64,000 nucleotides of DNA from Phycisphaeraceae bacterium (GCA_028277745.1 JANQFR010000085.1:39905-103904), one strand, 5' to 3'. Counted from the stretch's first letter, positions 1 to 10,426 are shown. Made by a program: numbers and translations. Notes: generated from the sequence alone by a model not told the origin.

Positions 1-1
1 T

Positions 2-1200
<1,199 letters not shown>

Positions 1201-1204
<4 letters not shown>

Positions 1205-2430
1205 TGTCAAGTTTTGCGTACCTGGCGATCGCGGGCTCCGGCGAGCGTGTCCAAGGCACGCTGAGTTCGCATGACCGGCGCGAAGCGGTGCGGAAGCTGC
1301 TGGACATGGGCCTGCACCCGTTGTCGGTCGAGGACCGGCACGACGCTCAGCAGGCGCCGTCGGCCGCGGAACTGTGGCGAAGGTGGGCTTACCGCGTCCG
1401 CGTAACGGACCTCGCGGTCTTCACGCGCCAGCTCGCGTCGTTGCTGCACGCCGGGCTGCCGATGGTGCAGGCGCTGACGACACTACGCCGACAGTGTGAT
1501 CACCGGGGCCTGGTGCGGGTCCTGGAAGACATCGAAGGCACGATCGGCCGTGACGGCTCGAGCCTGGCCGAAGCGCTGGACCAGCACCCGCGCATCTTCG
1601 ACCCGGTCTACCGGGGCCTGATCCGTGCGGGCGAGGAAGGCGGGCATCTCGTTGAGGTGCTGCAGAACATGGCCAGCCACCTGGCCCGCGCCGCCAAGCT
1701 CCGAGGCCAGGTCGTCGGGGCGTTTATCTACCCCATCTTCCTGCTGGTGCTGGGTTCCGTGGCTGTTTTCGTGTTGATGACGTTCGTGATCCCGCAGTTT
1801 CAGGACTTGTTCGTTTCATTCGGCCAGGACCTGCCGCTGCCTACGCAGGTCCTGGTCGCGATCAGCGGGTTTATGGCGGCGTGGTGGTGGGCGGTGCTGG
1901 CGGGGTTGCTGGCCGGCTGCTTGCTGGGGCTGCTGATGCTGCGTCGGCCGCCCGTGCGGGAGCGGTTTGATCGGTGGTTGCTAACCCTCCCCGTGTTTGG
2001 GCCGATGTTCCTCAAACTCGAGGTGGCCCGGATCGCCCGGACCTTGGGCGAACTGCTGGCCGGGGGGGTGCGGATCATTCAGGCGTTGCGCGTCACGGGC
2101 GAGACGGCGCGGAACCTCGCGATCCGCCGCACATTCGCCACGATGGCCAGTGAGGTTGCGACCGGCAAGCCGCTGGCCGAGGCGATGCAGCAAAGCGACG
2201 TGTACCCCGCGATGGTGATCAGCCTGGTGCAGACCGGCGAAGAAACCGGCGATTTGGCCGAGATGCTCGGCGAACTCGCCGCGATCTACGAAGAGGAGGC
2301 GGAGCGGGCGGTAAACGGGTCGGTCAAGCTGTTGGAGCCGACCCTGATCGTTGTCATGGGGCTGGTGATCGCGGGGATCGTGGCTGCTGTGATCTTGCCA
2401 ATTTTCCAATCCAGCGCGTTGGTCGGATAA
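1201..2430 (+). CDS. gspF: Type II secretion inner-membrane platform protein GspF
   Basis: Inner-membrane platform protein that couples the GspE ATPase to pseudopilin assembly. The 409-residue length is normal. Two T2SSF domains are visible (about residues 70-190 and 270-395), with the typical motif FTRQLASLLHAGLPMVQAL at the start of the first and the second ending in a hydrophobic C-terminal segment (LIVVMGLVIAGIVAAVILP). Three membrane segments are expected, near 170-195, 220-245 and 370-395. The start ATG at 1201 overlaps the GspE stop; a second ATG directly follows at 1204 and either could be used. Confidence 0.95.
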
Positions 2431-2447
2431 GCAAAGGAGCATCGGCA

Positions 2448-2870
2448 ATGAAGCAACACAGAAAAACGCTTCGGCTTAGAGACGCGGCTTTCACCTTGAT
2501 CGAGATGCTGCTGGTCATCGTGATCATCGGGGTCCTGGCCGGCGCCGTGACGGTCAGCCTGTCCGGCCGATCGCAGGAGGCCCGGATCACCCGGGCCAAG
2601 ACGGATATCGGCGGCAGCCTGTCGCTGGCGCTGGACCTGTTCGAAGGCGATATCGGCCGCTACCCCACCTCCGACGAAGGCCTGCAGGCGTTGGTCAACG
2701 ACCCCGGGTTCCCCAACTGGCGCGGGCCCTATGTCAAGGGTGGCCTGAAGAACGACCCTTGGGGCACGCCGTATGCGTATGGGCGGGACACGGACCACCC
2801 GGACCGATACACGCTGCGCAGCGCCGGCCCGGATCGCCAACTGGGCACCGATGACGACGTGACGGAGTAA
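2448..2870 (+). CDS. gspG: Type II secretion major pseudopilin GspG
   Basis: Major pseudopilin that polymerises into the T2SS pseudopilus. The prepilin cleavage motif is AFTLIEMLLVIVIIGVLAG, with the essential Glu at mature position 5, followed by the hydrophobic helix. The C-terminal half carries the GspG hallmarks: GRYPTSDEGLQAL, WRGPY, DPWGTPY and an Asp-rich calcium-binding tail (SAGPDRQLGTDDD). The residue before the mature Phe is Ala instead of the usual Gly, a tolerated but less common prepilin-peptidase site. A good ribosome binding site (AAAGGAG) lies just upstream. The gene is 17 bp downstream of gspF. Confidence 0.95.
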   Translation: MKQHRKTLRLRDAAFTLIEMLLVIVIIGVLAGAVTVSLSGRSQEARITRAKTDIGGSLSLALDLFEGDIGRYPTSDEGLQALVNDPGFPNWRGPYVKGGLKNDPWGTPYAYGRDTDHPDRYTLRSAGPDRQLGTDDDVTE

Positions 2871-2874
2871 CGCA

Positions 2875-3408
2875 TTGTCCGACGCGGTTTTGCATGTTGA
2901 GGGTCGGATCGCGGTCAGGAGGCCGCGGCGCCAACGGTTCGTCGGCTTCACCTTGGTGGAGATGATGGTCGTGCTGGTGCTGATCGGGTTGCTCGCCGGC
3001 TCGGTCGTGGTCGCGTTCGAGGGCCGTGACGCCGATCACGCCGTGCGGGTCGCGGCCGAAGATCTGGCCGAGGCGACCCGTTATGCGCACCGCGAAGCGC
3101 GGGTGACGCAACGGCCGCACCGGCTGGTCTTTGACGAGGCGATGCGGTCTTTCCACGTGGAGTGGCGGCCGCTGGACGGTCAGTGGCGCTCGGTCAACGG
3201 CCGGCCTGGCCGCGAGCGGGTGATGCCGGGCGGGGTCTGGGCGGAGGTCGATTCGTCGGAACAAACGCCGGACGGGGAGCCGGTGACGCTCACCTTCGAC
3301 CCGGCCGGGGGTTTTGTCGGCCGCATCAGGCTGGTCGGCGAAGGCGGTCGGGTCCGGGTGCTGGAATCATTCGCCGAAACGGGACAAGTGAATGTGCTCA
3401 AACCGTAA
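2875..3408 (+). CDS. gspH: Minor pseudopilin GspH
   Basis: Minor pseudopilin of the T2SS tip complex. A 20-odd residue basic leader precedes the prepilin motif GFTLVEMMVVLVLIGLLAG, then the GspH pattern ATRYAHREARVTQRPHRLVF and a beta-rich C-terminal domain ending with a terminal GRI...LVGEGG region. The start is taken as the TTG at 2875, four bases after the gspG stop; no ATG lies between it and the cleavage motif in this frame, so a non-ATG start is likely. The 3' end overlaps gspI by 17 bp. Confidence 0.85.
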   Translation: MSDAVLHVEGRIAVRRPRRQRFVGFTLVEMMVVLVLIGLLAGSVVVAFEGRDADHAVRVAAEDLAEATRYAHREARVTQRPHRLVFDEAMRSFHVEWRPLDGQWRSVNGRPGRERVMPGGVWAEVDSSEQTPDGEPVTLTFDPAGGFVGRIRLVGEGGRVRVLESFAETGQVNVLKP

Positions 3409-3793
3409 CAACCCGACGTCAAACGCGATGGCCGCCCCACGCCGCGGCTTCAGCCTGGTGGAGGTGGTCGTCGCCATGTCGATCTTCGCCGGCGGGGTCC
3501 TCGGCGTCATGGGGGCCTTTTCGGTCGCCACGCGGACGGGGACGCAGGCGTTGCGGCTGGACACGGCGGTCGAGTTGGCCGAACGGAAGCTCAACGCCGC
3601 GGTCATCCTGCCGGCCGACCGGCTGCAGCCCCACAACGGCGAGGAAGGGATTTTCCAGTGGCAGGTCGGCTACACGTCCAAACCGCACCAACTGATGGCG
3701 GCGACGGCGACGGTCACCTGGCTGGATCGCGGGGCCGATCGCCGGTTCCAGCTGACCCGGGTGTTTTTGCCTTTATCGGTTGATGAGCCTTAA
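3392..3793 (+). CDS. gspI: Minor pseudopilin GspI
   Basis: Minor pseudopilin GspI, a short (133-residue) protein with the prepilin motif GFSLVEVVVAMSIFAGGVLG and the characteristic continuation ALRLDTAVELAERKLNA, which matches the GspI pattern of a first helix followed by 'A...LAE.K'. It overlaps gspH at its 5' end and gspJ at its 3' end (TAATG). An internal ATG at 3428 would give a shorter, more typical leader, so the exact start is uncertain. Confidence 0.85.
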   Translation: MCSNRNNPTSNAMAAPRRGFSLVEVVVAMSIFAGGVLGVMGAFSVATRTGTQALRLDTAVELAERKLNAAVILPADRLQPHNGEEGIFQWQVGYTSKPHQLMAATATVTWLDRGADRRFQLTRVFLPLSVDEP

Positions 3794-4572
3794 TGGAGCA
3801 CGCTTTGTCGATCAACGTGTGGGAACCCGGCGAGGGGCGACGGAGCCGGCTTGATGCGTCAAGCCGGCGCGGCGGGCATGGGGCCCGACCCAGCCCGCTT
3901 CGCCGGCGCCGCCCTTCCCCACTCGGTTTTACGATCGTGGAATTGATCGTCGGGATGTCGGTGACGTCCATCGCCTTGCTGGGGGTCTACGCGATGTTTC
4001 AGCGGGTGTTGGACGTGGAGGCGGATGTGACCGGGCGGCAGGAACGGCGGGCCGTGGCCAACATGGTCGCCGACCACATGGACGCGGCGCTTCGGCGTTG
4101 CGCCAACGTGCCGGGGATCGCCGCGCTGGAGGCGGGGCCGGATGAGTCGGCGGGCACTTACGTGCTGATCTGCACCGGCATCGCCGGAGAGACCGGCTCG
4201 GATTCGGCGATGGGTTTCGAACGATTGCGTTACGAGTGGGGTTTCTCCGATCCGGACCGGGCCGGCACGCTCGAGTTGAGGCGGTTGACCTACGCCGGGA
4301 CACGGTTGATTACGCCGCTTGGCGGCCTCGACCTGCAAGAGGCTGACGACGAAGTTCTCTGGCAAGCGGCCCTCCCTGTCACGATCGCGCGCCACGTCAG
4401 CGTGTCGATGCAGTTCCGTCCTGTGAGCGATCCGGAGGCCGAGTGGCGTGGGAGGTGGTCGGCCGCCGCGGGTGAATTTCAGGTTCTTCTACGCGTCAGC
4501 ATGGGCGGTGAGGCGGTGCGGCGCCTGATCGTGCCGGCCGCCAACGCGGCGGCCATGGAAGGGGGTGGCTAA
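3793..4572 (+). CDS. gspJ: Minor pseudopilin GspJ with unusually long leader
   Basis: Minor pseudopilin GspJ (259 residues). The prepilin motif GFTIVELIVGMSVTSIALLG is preceded by a leader of about 44 residues rich in Arg, Gly and Ser, far longer than normal. No in-frame start codon lies closer to the motif, so the long leader appears real. The DNA of the leader carries a perfect 9-bp inverted repeat (3846-3867), which suggests a palindromic element inserted in frame. Start ATG overlaps the gspI stop (TAATG). The rest of the protein is a GspJ-like beta domain with the ALRR...VPGIAALEAG region. Position and order support GspJ. Confidence 0.8.
   Translation: MEHALSINVWEPGEGRRSRLDASSRRGGHGARPSPLRRRRPSPLGFTIVELIVGMSVTSIALLGVYAMFQRVLDVEADVTGRQERRAVANMVADHMDAALRRCANVPGIAALEAGPDESAGTYVLICTGIAGETGSDSAMGFERLRYEWGFSDPDRAGTLELRRLTYAGTRLITPLGGLDLQEADDEVLWQAALPVTIARHVSVSMQFRPVSDPEAEWRGRWSAAAGEFQVLLRVSMGGEAVRRLIVPAANAAAMEGGG
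3846..3867 (+). repeat. Perfect 9-bp inverted repeat inside the gspJ leader
   Basis: CCGGCTTGA (3846-3854) and TCAAGCCGG (3859-3867) are exact reverse complements separated by TGCG. A second, imperfect GC-rich stem follows at about 3867-3912 (GGCGC...GCGCC ends). Both lie within the coding sequence of the unusually long GspJ leader peptide. This looks like a REP-type palindrome captured within a gene at a position where extra residues are tolerated, because the leader is cleaved off. Confidence 0.6.
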
Positions 4573-4574
4573 GC

Positions 4575-5600
4575 GTGCGTTGCGGTCGTGGCTCCATCCT
4601 CATCCTGGTGCTCTTTGTGCTTTCGGTGTTGAGTCTGACCGCGGTTGGGTTCGCTTACCGTAGCGGGGTCGAACGCCGCGCGACGGATCACCGCACGATC
4701 GCGGTTCAATTGCGGGCCCAGGCGGCCTCGGCCGCGGCGATCGCCATCGGCCGGCTCATGGAGAACACCAACGATTTCGATCACCGCGCCGAGCCGTGGC
4801 ATACGCACGGACCGTTGTCGGCGGGCGACTGGCTGGCGGAATGGTCGGCCTCGGGCGGCGAGTTCGTCACGACGTACGCCGTGATCGATGAAGAGAGCAA
4901 ATTGAATGTGCTCTTTGCCTCGAGTCAAGCGCTAGAAACGCTGGGGCTGACGACCGAGCAGGTCGACAGCCTCTTGGATTGGATGGACGAGGACGAAACA
5001 GCACGCCCTGACGGCGCCGAGACGTCTTATTACCTGCAGAGGCGGCCGCCGCACCGATCGAAGAACGCCCCGCTTGAATGCCTGGAGGAGTTGCTGGCCA
5101 TCCGCGGTTTCACCGCGAACGATTATTACGGCGAAGACGCAGATCACGACGGGATCCTCGACCCCAACGAAAACGACGGCCCGGTTTCGCCGCCCCTGGA
5201 CGACGTCGACGGCGAGCTGCGTCTGGGCATGATCAGCCTGTTGACCACCGTGGGGGACGGCCGAATCAACCTCAACACCGCGCCGCGTCAGGTGCTGGAG
5301 ACGCTCCCGCTCTCTGACGGCGCGGCGGATCAGATCATTGCCTATCGCGCTTTTGACGCCCAGAGCCAAGGCGAGTTGGCCGACCACGTGTTCGCATCCG
5401 TTGAGGATATCGAGCAACTCCAGGGGCTCACCGATGCCGATCGCGCGCTTTTAAGCGCTGTGTGTGTGTTTCATTCGACGCATTTCCGTGTGGTGGTGGA
5501 ATCGCGTCATATGCCCAGCGGGCTTGTGCATCGGCTCGATGCGCTGTTGCGTGTGGGTGAACAAGGGCCGGAGATCATGCAATGGCGACCGTTGCCGTAG
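4575..5600 (+). CDS. gspK: Minor pseudopilin GspK
   Basis: GspK caps the pseudopilus tip. The N-terminus is a short leader and hydrophobic helix (GSILILVLFVLSVLSLTAVGFAYRS) with no Glu at +5, as is usual for GspK, followed by the typical 'AQAASAAAIAIGRLM', 'IDEESKLNVL', 'LLDWMDEDE' and 'GRINLNTAPRQVLETLPL' motifs. A calcium-loop-like segment DADHDGILDPNEND is inserted near residue 195. The likely start is the GTG at 4575, two bases after the gspJ stop. The 3' end overlaps the next gene by 19 bp. Confidence 0.9.
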   Translation: MRCGRGSILILVLFVLSVLSLTAVGFAYRSGVERRATDHRTIAVQLRAQAASAAAIAIGRLMENTNDFDHRAEPWHTHGPLSAGDWLAEWSASGGEFVTTYAVIDEESKLNVLFASSQALETLGLTTEQVDSLLDWMDEDETARPDGAETSYYLQRRPPHRSKNAPLECLEELLAIRGFTANDYYGEDADHDGILDPNENDGPVSPPLDDVDGELRLGMISLLTTVGDGRINLNTAPRQVLETLPLSDGAADQIIAYRAFDAQSQGELADHVFASVEDIEQLQGLTDADRALLSAVCVFHSTHFRVVVESRHMPSGLVHRLDALLRVGEQGPEIMQWRPLP

Positions 5601-7012
5601 AAAACACGGCCAGGCCTGATGAGCCGCTTCAGACCGACGCCCCCGCCCCTGCGCCGCGCCGGGGAAAGCAGCGGTGGCGGCAGGTGCTGGTTTGTCAGGC
5701 TTCCGGCGACCGGGTGTGGGGGGTGTGGGCGCGTCGACGCCGCGACCAGGTCGACGTACAGGAGGTCGTTTTCACGACGCCGCAAGAGGCGGCCGCGTGG
5801 CTCCGTGAGGCCGGATCGCGCAAGCGGATCGTTCTCGTGTTGCCGCGGCCGCGTTACCTCATTCAAACCACGCAAGCGCCGTCGGCGAATCCCGATGAAG
5901 TCATGCAGATGCTGCGGCTGGAGGTCGAAGCGCATCTGCCTCCCGATTACGGCGATGTGCAGACGGCGTATCGACGCCTTGACGCGGAGGGCGCCGTATC
6001 GCAGCGTTATGAGGTCTATACAGCGCGGCGGGAGACGCTGCAGGACCAGTGCGAGGCCTTGGAGCGGTTGGGGCTGAAGCCGGAGTGGGTCGTCCCCAGC
6101 GCGGTCCTCTGGGGGCAGCTGCTCTTGACCCGGCCGACATTCGACCTGCTCGTGGCTCAAGGCCCCGACGGTGAATTGGAGACCGCCGCGGGTCAGAGGG
6201 ACGGCTCCGTGCTCGTCCGCACCGTTCAAAGCGGCTCAAACACCCAAGACCCCGGGACTCCCCGCGGGTTGATCGAGTGTATCCGTCCGCTGTTGGCGAC
6301 GGCCGACGCGGCCGACCGGCCCGTCGGCGTGGGGTGGTTGGGCGTCGAGTGCCCCGCGGCGAGCAATGGCCGTGTCCGGTTCGACGCCTTGGGCGACGAG
6401 CGGCTCGAACCGACCGCGCAGCTGCTAGGGGCGTCGGCGCGGCTTCTGCTCGAGGCCGACACCGATCCGGTTCAGACGTTGTCAGCGAGCAATCTGCTTC
6501 CCGACGATTGGGCGCTGAGTGACCAGCGCTCGCAGTCCCTGCGCCAACTCGCGGTGGGCGCGGGGACGTTGCTCGCGGCGCTGCTGATGGTGTTCGTGGC
6601 GCTGAAGGCGGCGACCTACCGGCTTGGCGTCGTGAGCGACGGCCTGTCGGCGCAGATCGACCGGATCCGGGTGGACGGCGCCGCCACCGGCCGCCGGCTT
6701 GATCAACTGCGGGCCATCCAGGCCGCGCAGCGCACGCACGGCGATCTGACCGGGGTGCTCATGGGCCTCTATGAAGCCACGCCGGACGGCCTGACCTACA
6801 ACTATGTCGAGCTGACGCCCGAGCGCGAACTTCATCTGCGCGGGCAGGCCGAGGCGCTGTCTCAGCCCTTCCTGTTGCCGGAGCGGTTGGAGCCGACGCC
6901 GATGTTTGAACAGGTGAGCCTGCGCGACGCCAGCCAGTCCAAGAAAGGCCGGGGGTCGGTGGCCGAGTTCCGCGCTGACGCGATCTTCACACGTAGCGAG
7001 GGGAGGCCGTGA
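5582..7012 (+). CDS. gspL: GspL/PilM-PilN-like T2SS assembly protein
   Basis: Probable T2SS inner-membrane assembly protein. Residues about 30-280 resemble the actin-like cytoplasmic domain of PilM/GspL (for example 'RKRIVLVLPRPRYL', 'MLRLEVEAHLPPDY', 'YEVYTARRETL', 'LGLKPEWVVPSAV'). A single membrane helix lies near 318-342, followed by a PilN-like periplasmic ferredoxin-fold domain containing LYEATPDGLTYNYVELT. Actin-like head plus PilN-like tail in one chain is the GspL arrangement. It starts inside gspK and ends overlapping the next start (TGATG). Confidence 0.8.
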   Translation: MATVAVENTARPDEPLQTDAPAPAPRRGKQRWRQVLVCQASGDRVWGVWARRRRDQVDVQEVVFTTPQEAAAWLREAGSRKRIVLVLPRPRYLIQTTQAPSANPDEVMQMLRLEVEAHLPPDYGDVQTAYRRLDAEGAVSQRYEVYTARRETLQDQCEALERLGLKPEWVVPSAVLWGQLLLTRPTFDLLVAQGPDGELETAAGQRDGSVLVRTVQSGSNTQDPGTPRGLIECIRPLLATADAADRPVGVGWLGVECPAASNGRVRFDALGDERLEPTAQLLGASARLLLEADTDPVQTLSASNLLPDDWALSDQRSQSLRQLAVGAGTLLAALLMVFVALKAATYRLGVVSDGLSAQIDRIRVDGAATGRRLDQLRAIQAAQRTHGDLTGVLMGLYEATPDGLTYNYVELTPERELHLRGQAEALSQPFLLPERLEPTPMFEQVSLRDASQSKKGRGSVAEFRADAIFTRSEGRP

Positions 7013-7608
7013 TGCGGAAGCTGCTGACGCGTTTGAGCCCGCGGGAGTGGTCGCTTGCGGTCTTGGCGGTGACGGTCGGCCTGGGATTCATGATCTTGCG
7101 GGGCTGGGTGTTGCCCGCTTATGACGAATGGACCGCGCTGCGTACGATGGTGGAGGCCCAGCAGGCCCAGCACTTGAAGCTGTTGCGCAATCTCTCGGTG
7201 AAGGATGAGGTCGACGCCCGGTTTGCGTCCTTGGACGAGCGGGTCTGGCAGGCCGAGTCAGACCAAGTCACGCTCTCGAGCTTCCTCCGCGAGGTGGAGG
7301 CCGCCGCGCGGCAGCCGAACCTGACCCTGATCAACATGAAGCCGCTTGTGATACGGCGCGAGGCGAGCGTGGTGATCTACCCGGTCCGCTTGTCGGTCGC
7401 GGGCAAGCCGCAGGCCCTCGTGGGGTTTGTCGACGCTGTACTGGGGGGAGAATCGGTCACGGGACTCGAGTCGTTTTCGATCCGTGGGGTGCAGGGGGGA
7501 CAGACGGTGGAATGTACGCTGAATATCTGGATGGTGTGCCTGGAGGAGCAGCCGCCGTCGCATGTCGCCGTGCCGTCTCAAGTGGTGCAGGGAGGGGTGG
7601 TGCGATGA
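7012..7608 (+). CDS. gspM: GspM/PilO-like T2SS assembly protein
   Basis: Small bitopic inner-membrane protein expected to pair with GspL. It has an N-terminal membrane helix (residues about 14-32, LAVLAVTVGLGFMILRGWVL), a coiled-coil stretch (about 35-85) and a ferredoxin-like domain ('LSSFLREVEAAARQPNLTLINMKPL', 'VSLSVAG'-like strand YPVRLSVAGKPQALVGFVDAV), the architecture of GspM/PilO. The ATG at 7012 overlaps the previous stop; an in-frame GTG sits directly before it at 7009. A GAGGGGAGG stretch upstream is a good ribosome binding site. The sequence is divergent, so the name rests partly on position. Confidence 0.75.
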   Translation: MRKLLTRLSPREWSLAVLAVTVGLGFMILRGWVLPAYDEWTALRTMVEAQQAQHLKLLRNLSVKDEVDARFASLDERVWQAESDQVTLSSFLREVEAAARQPNLTLINMKPLVIRREASVVIYPVRLSVAGKPQALVGFVDAVLGGESVTGLESFSIRGVQGGQTVECTLNIWMVCLEEQPPSHVAVPSQVVQGGVVR

Positions 7609-8078
7609 AGCGGGCGGATCGCCTTCCCTCGATGATCGCCGTGACCGGGCAGGCCGTGTTGGGGCTGTCGCTGTTGTTGGTCTTGGCGGCGGCGTTCTGG
7701 CCGATCCAGGATGACGCCGCGGGTTCGAACGCCTTGGACGCGCCCCGGCCCGCGGAGGTCGGCTTGGGCTCCGAGCCGATGGACGCTTTAGACTCGCAAT
7801 CGCTGCTGCTCAAGATGGCCGGGCGCCGGCTGATCCGGCCCGCCCAGATTCAGGCCGCGGTCAAGGACACCGGGGCGGCCCAACGGCTGTTGAGCAAGCT
7901 AAAGCTACAGGGCGTGGTGCAGATGGGCGGCGATCACGTGGCGTATATCCAGGTCGCCGACCGGGGCGTGCAAACGGTCCGCGTGGGGAGCAGTGTCTTG
8001 GATTTCATGGTCGAAGCGGTCGAATCGGGCCGTGTGAAACTGTCGCTCGACGGCGTTGAAGTCGAGCTGACGCATTGA
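7605..8078 (+). CDS. gspC: GspC/PilP-like T2SS protein
   Basis: 157-residue bitopic protein with one N-terminal membrane helix (about residues 12-32, TGQAVLGLSLLLVLAAAFW) and a short periplasmic domain of the GspC homology-region type: 'LLSKLKLQGVVQMGGDHVAYIQVADRGVQTVRVGSSV' followed by 'VESGRVKLSLDGVEVEL'. In the T2SS this domain contacts the secretin N0 domain, and the gene lies directly before the secretin gene. It lacks a PDZ domain, so it is closer in size to PilP. The ATG at 7605 overlaps the preceding stop (ATGA). Confidence 0.7.
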   Translation: MKRADRLPSMIAVTGQAVLGLSLLLVLAAAFWPIQDDAAGSNALDAPRPAEVGLGSEPMDALDSQSLLLKMAGRRLIRPAQIQAAVKDTGAAQRLLSKLKLQGVVQMGGDHVAYIQVADRGVQTVRVGSSVLDFMVEAVESGRVKLSLDGVEVELTH

Positions 8079-8107
8079 ACCGTTCTATGCGAGTAATTGG
8101 AGTACGC

Positions 8108-10426
8108 ATGAGTCGATGGGAGCCGTGGGTAATGGCCGCTTGTTTGATGATCTTCGCCTTCCCGTTTCACGCCCAGCAAGGCGGGATGGACCCGTTCCGC
8201 CGTGGCGGGACCGATCCGACGGGTTCCCAGAAGCCGGGGGTCATCGCCAGCGTCGAGTTCGTGCAGACCGACATCACCACGATCTTCAAGATGATCTCCG
8301 ATCTGACCGGCTGGAGCATCGTCATGAGCCCCGAGCTGTCCAAGGCGCCGCCCAAGATCAACATCTGGATCAAGAACCTCACGCCGGATCAGGTCCTCCA
8401 GCATGTCGCGTCGCTGGCCGGGCTGGTGCTGGAGCGGCAGGGCAACACCGTTCAGGTGATGACGTTCGACGAGTACGTCACAAGCCGGGGTGTGGAGAAG
8501 AAGGTGTTGTCGCTCAAGCACGGCGACGCCAAGGAGATCGCCGCCAGCCTGCAGCCGTTTGTAGACGACAAGCAGGGCGGAAAAGTGCTCGCCGACGGGT
8601 CGAGCAATCAGATCATCCTGCTCATGCCCACGCCGCTGATGGACAGCCTGATCCAACTGGTCGGCCGGCTGGACACGCCTTATGCCCGTGATCAGGTGCG
8701 GGTGGTGCGGCTGATTCATCTGGAAGCGCGGGAGATCATCCCGGACCTTGAGGAGTTCCTGACCCAGTCGGCCACGCGCGGGGAAAACACCGCAGCCCGG
8801 ACCGTGAAAAGCGACGCCGCGGCCGGCTCGGAAGACGCCCCGCAGGCGGGGCAGGACTGGCTCGTCCGGTTCATGGTTGAACCGAAACTCAACGCGGTGG
8901 TGCTCCGCGGGCTGCGTGAGGACGTGGAGCGTGCGGCGGAGCTGATCTCGCAGCTCGATGTGCCCACACAGATCATGACCATTGGCTACCAGCTCCAGTA
9001 CACCAATGCCGAGGAGGTCTTTGAGACGCTGGAGGATATTGTCGAAGAGAGCTTGCGCCGGCGTGGCGGGGATGAGGCGGACGCCAGGCTGCGGGTGGCC
9101 GCCAGTGAACAGAACAATCGGATCATCGTCGAGGGCAGCCAGAAGGACCAGGCGAAGATCGCCAGCGTGATCAATGCCATCGACCAGCCGCTGCCTCCGG
9201 GGACGGGGGGGATGCGTGTGTACCGGTTGGAGAACGCTTCGGCCCGTGAGGTCGCGCAGGTTATCCAGGAACTGATCGAAGAACGCAACCGCCGCGATCA
9301 ACTCGCCCGGCAGCAGAGGTCCGCCCGCTCGTCCGGGCAGTCTACCGGAGGGTTTCAGGCGGGCGCCGCCGCGCAGCCCCCCACGCCAGGGGGCGCGGTC
9401 GGGGACGGGGCGCCGGGCGGCGGCGCGGCGGAATCAAGCGCGGGCGACGTGCTGCCTGCGCGCGTGACGGCGGCCGAGGAAATCAACGCCGTCATCATCC
9501 GCGCGTCCGCGGCCGAACAGGACGAATACAGCGCGGTGATCCGAGACATGGATCAGCCGCGCGACCAAGTGCTGTTGGAAGTCACCGTGGTCACGGTCCG
9601 CAATGACGACAGCCTTGACCTGGGCGTCGAGGTCTTCGGGCGGATCGGGATCTCCGGGACCGAGATCCTGGGGTTCACGAATTTCACTTCGCGTGAGATC
9701 GGCGCCGGGACCGTGGACCAGAGCGAGGAGGAACAAGACTCGCCGCTTGGCCTGAACCTGGGCATTTTTAATTCCGACGACCTCTCGATTGTTCTCAACG
9801 CGCTCAAGACCGTCGGCGAGACACGGATCGCCTCGGCTCCGAGGCTGCTGGTTCAGGACAACGCGGAGGCGGAGCTGCGGCAGATCGCCCAGGAGCCGTT
9901 CGAGGTGATCAGCCAGTCCGACAGTTCGACCATCACTTCGTTCGGTGGGTTTGTCGACGCCGGCACATCGCTGCTGGTGGTTCCCCACATCTCCGATGAC
10001 GACTGGCTTCGGCTGGATTACGAAGTCACCCTCAGCTCCTTCGGCGTCCGAACCGCCGAGCAGCTTGAGGCCAACCTGCCGCCGCCTCGGCGCGAAAACA
10101 CCAGCCGCGGCACGGTCCGCGTGCCCAACGAATACGTGGTGGTGCTCGGCGGTCTGACTTCAACCCGGGAGGATGAGACGGTGTCGTCGGTGCCGATCCT
10201 TGGAGATATCCCGCTTATGGGCAATCTTTTCAAGAACCGAACCACGACCCGGTTCAAGGAGACGCTGTTTATTTTCGTCCGACCGATCGCGTTACGAGAC
10301 CCGGCATTCCGCGACCTGTTGTCGCTCAGCCGGGCGCAGGCGCGGCAGGCCAAAGTCGCCGCGGATGTTCCGATGAATCCCTTGAAGTTTTTCGTGTCGT
10401 TGGATACCGAGGAGCCGGCGGAATGA
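8108..10426 (+). CDS. gspD: Type II secretion outer-membrane secretin GspD
   Basis: Secretin forming the outer-membrane channel. A signal peptide (MSRWEPWVMAACLMIFAFPF) precedes an N0 domain (about residues 45-120), then N-type repeats beginning near 125, 220, 290 and 365, the last interrupted by a Gln/Ser/Gly/Ala-rich insertion, and the C-terminal secretin domain (from 'QVLLEVTVVTVRNDDSLDLG'). The secretin signature 'VPILGDIPLMGNLFKNR' and ending 'KETLFIFVRP' are clear. I chose ATG 8108 because GGAG lies five bases upstream and the signal peptide starts there; a TTG at 8075 and an ATG at 8087 are alternatives. Confidence 0.92.
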   Translation: MSRWEPWVMAACLMIFAFPFHAQQGGMDPFRRGGTDPTGSQKPGVIASVEFVQTDITTIFKMISDLTGWSIVMSPELSKAPPKINIWIKNLTPDQVLQHVASLAGLVLERQGNTVQVMTFDEYVTSRGVEKKVLSLKHGDAKEIAASLQPFVDDKQGGKVLADGSSNQIILLMPTPLMDSLIQLVGRLDTPYARDQVRVVRLIHLEAREIIPDLEEFLTQSATRGENTAARTVKSDAAAGSEDAPQAGQDWLVRFMVEPKLNAVVLRGLREDVERAAELISQLDVPTQIMTIGYQLQYTNAEEVFETLEDIVEESLRRRGGDEADARLRVAASEQNNRIIVEGSQKDQAKIASVINAIDQPLPPGTGGMRVYRLENASAREVAQVIQELIEERNRRDQLARQQRSARSSGQSTGGFQAGAAAQPPTPGGAVGDGAPGGGAAESSAGDVLPARVTAAEEINAVIIRASAAEQDEYSAVIRDMDQPRDQVLLEVTVVTVRNDDSLDLGVEVFGRIGISGTEILGFTNFTSREIGAGTVDQSEEEQDSPLGLNLGIFNSDDLSIVLNALKTVGETRIASAPRLLVQDNAEAELRQIAQEPFEVISQSDSSTITSFGGFVDAGTSLLVVPHISDDDWLRLDYEVTLSSFGVRTAEQLEANLPPPRRENTSRGTVRVPNEYVVVLGGLTSTREDETVSSVPILGDIPLMGNLFKNRTTTRFKETLFIFVRPIALRDPAFRDLLSLSRAQARQAKVAADVPMNPLKFFVSLDTEEPAE

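Noticed and set aside
3793..4572. Frameshift or misassembly in gspJ
   Set aside because: The frame is continuous from the overlapping ATG through the prepilin motif to the stop, so the long leader is better explained by an in-frame insertion.
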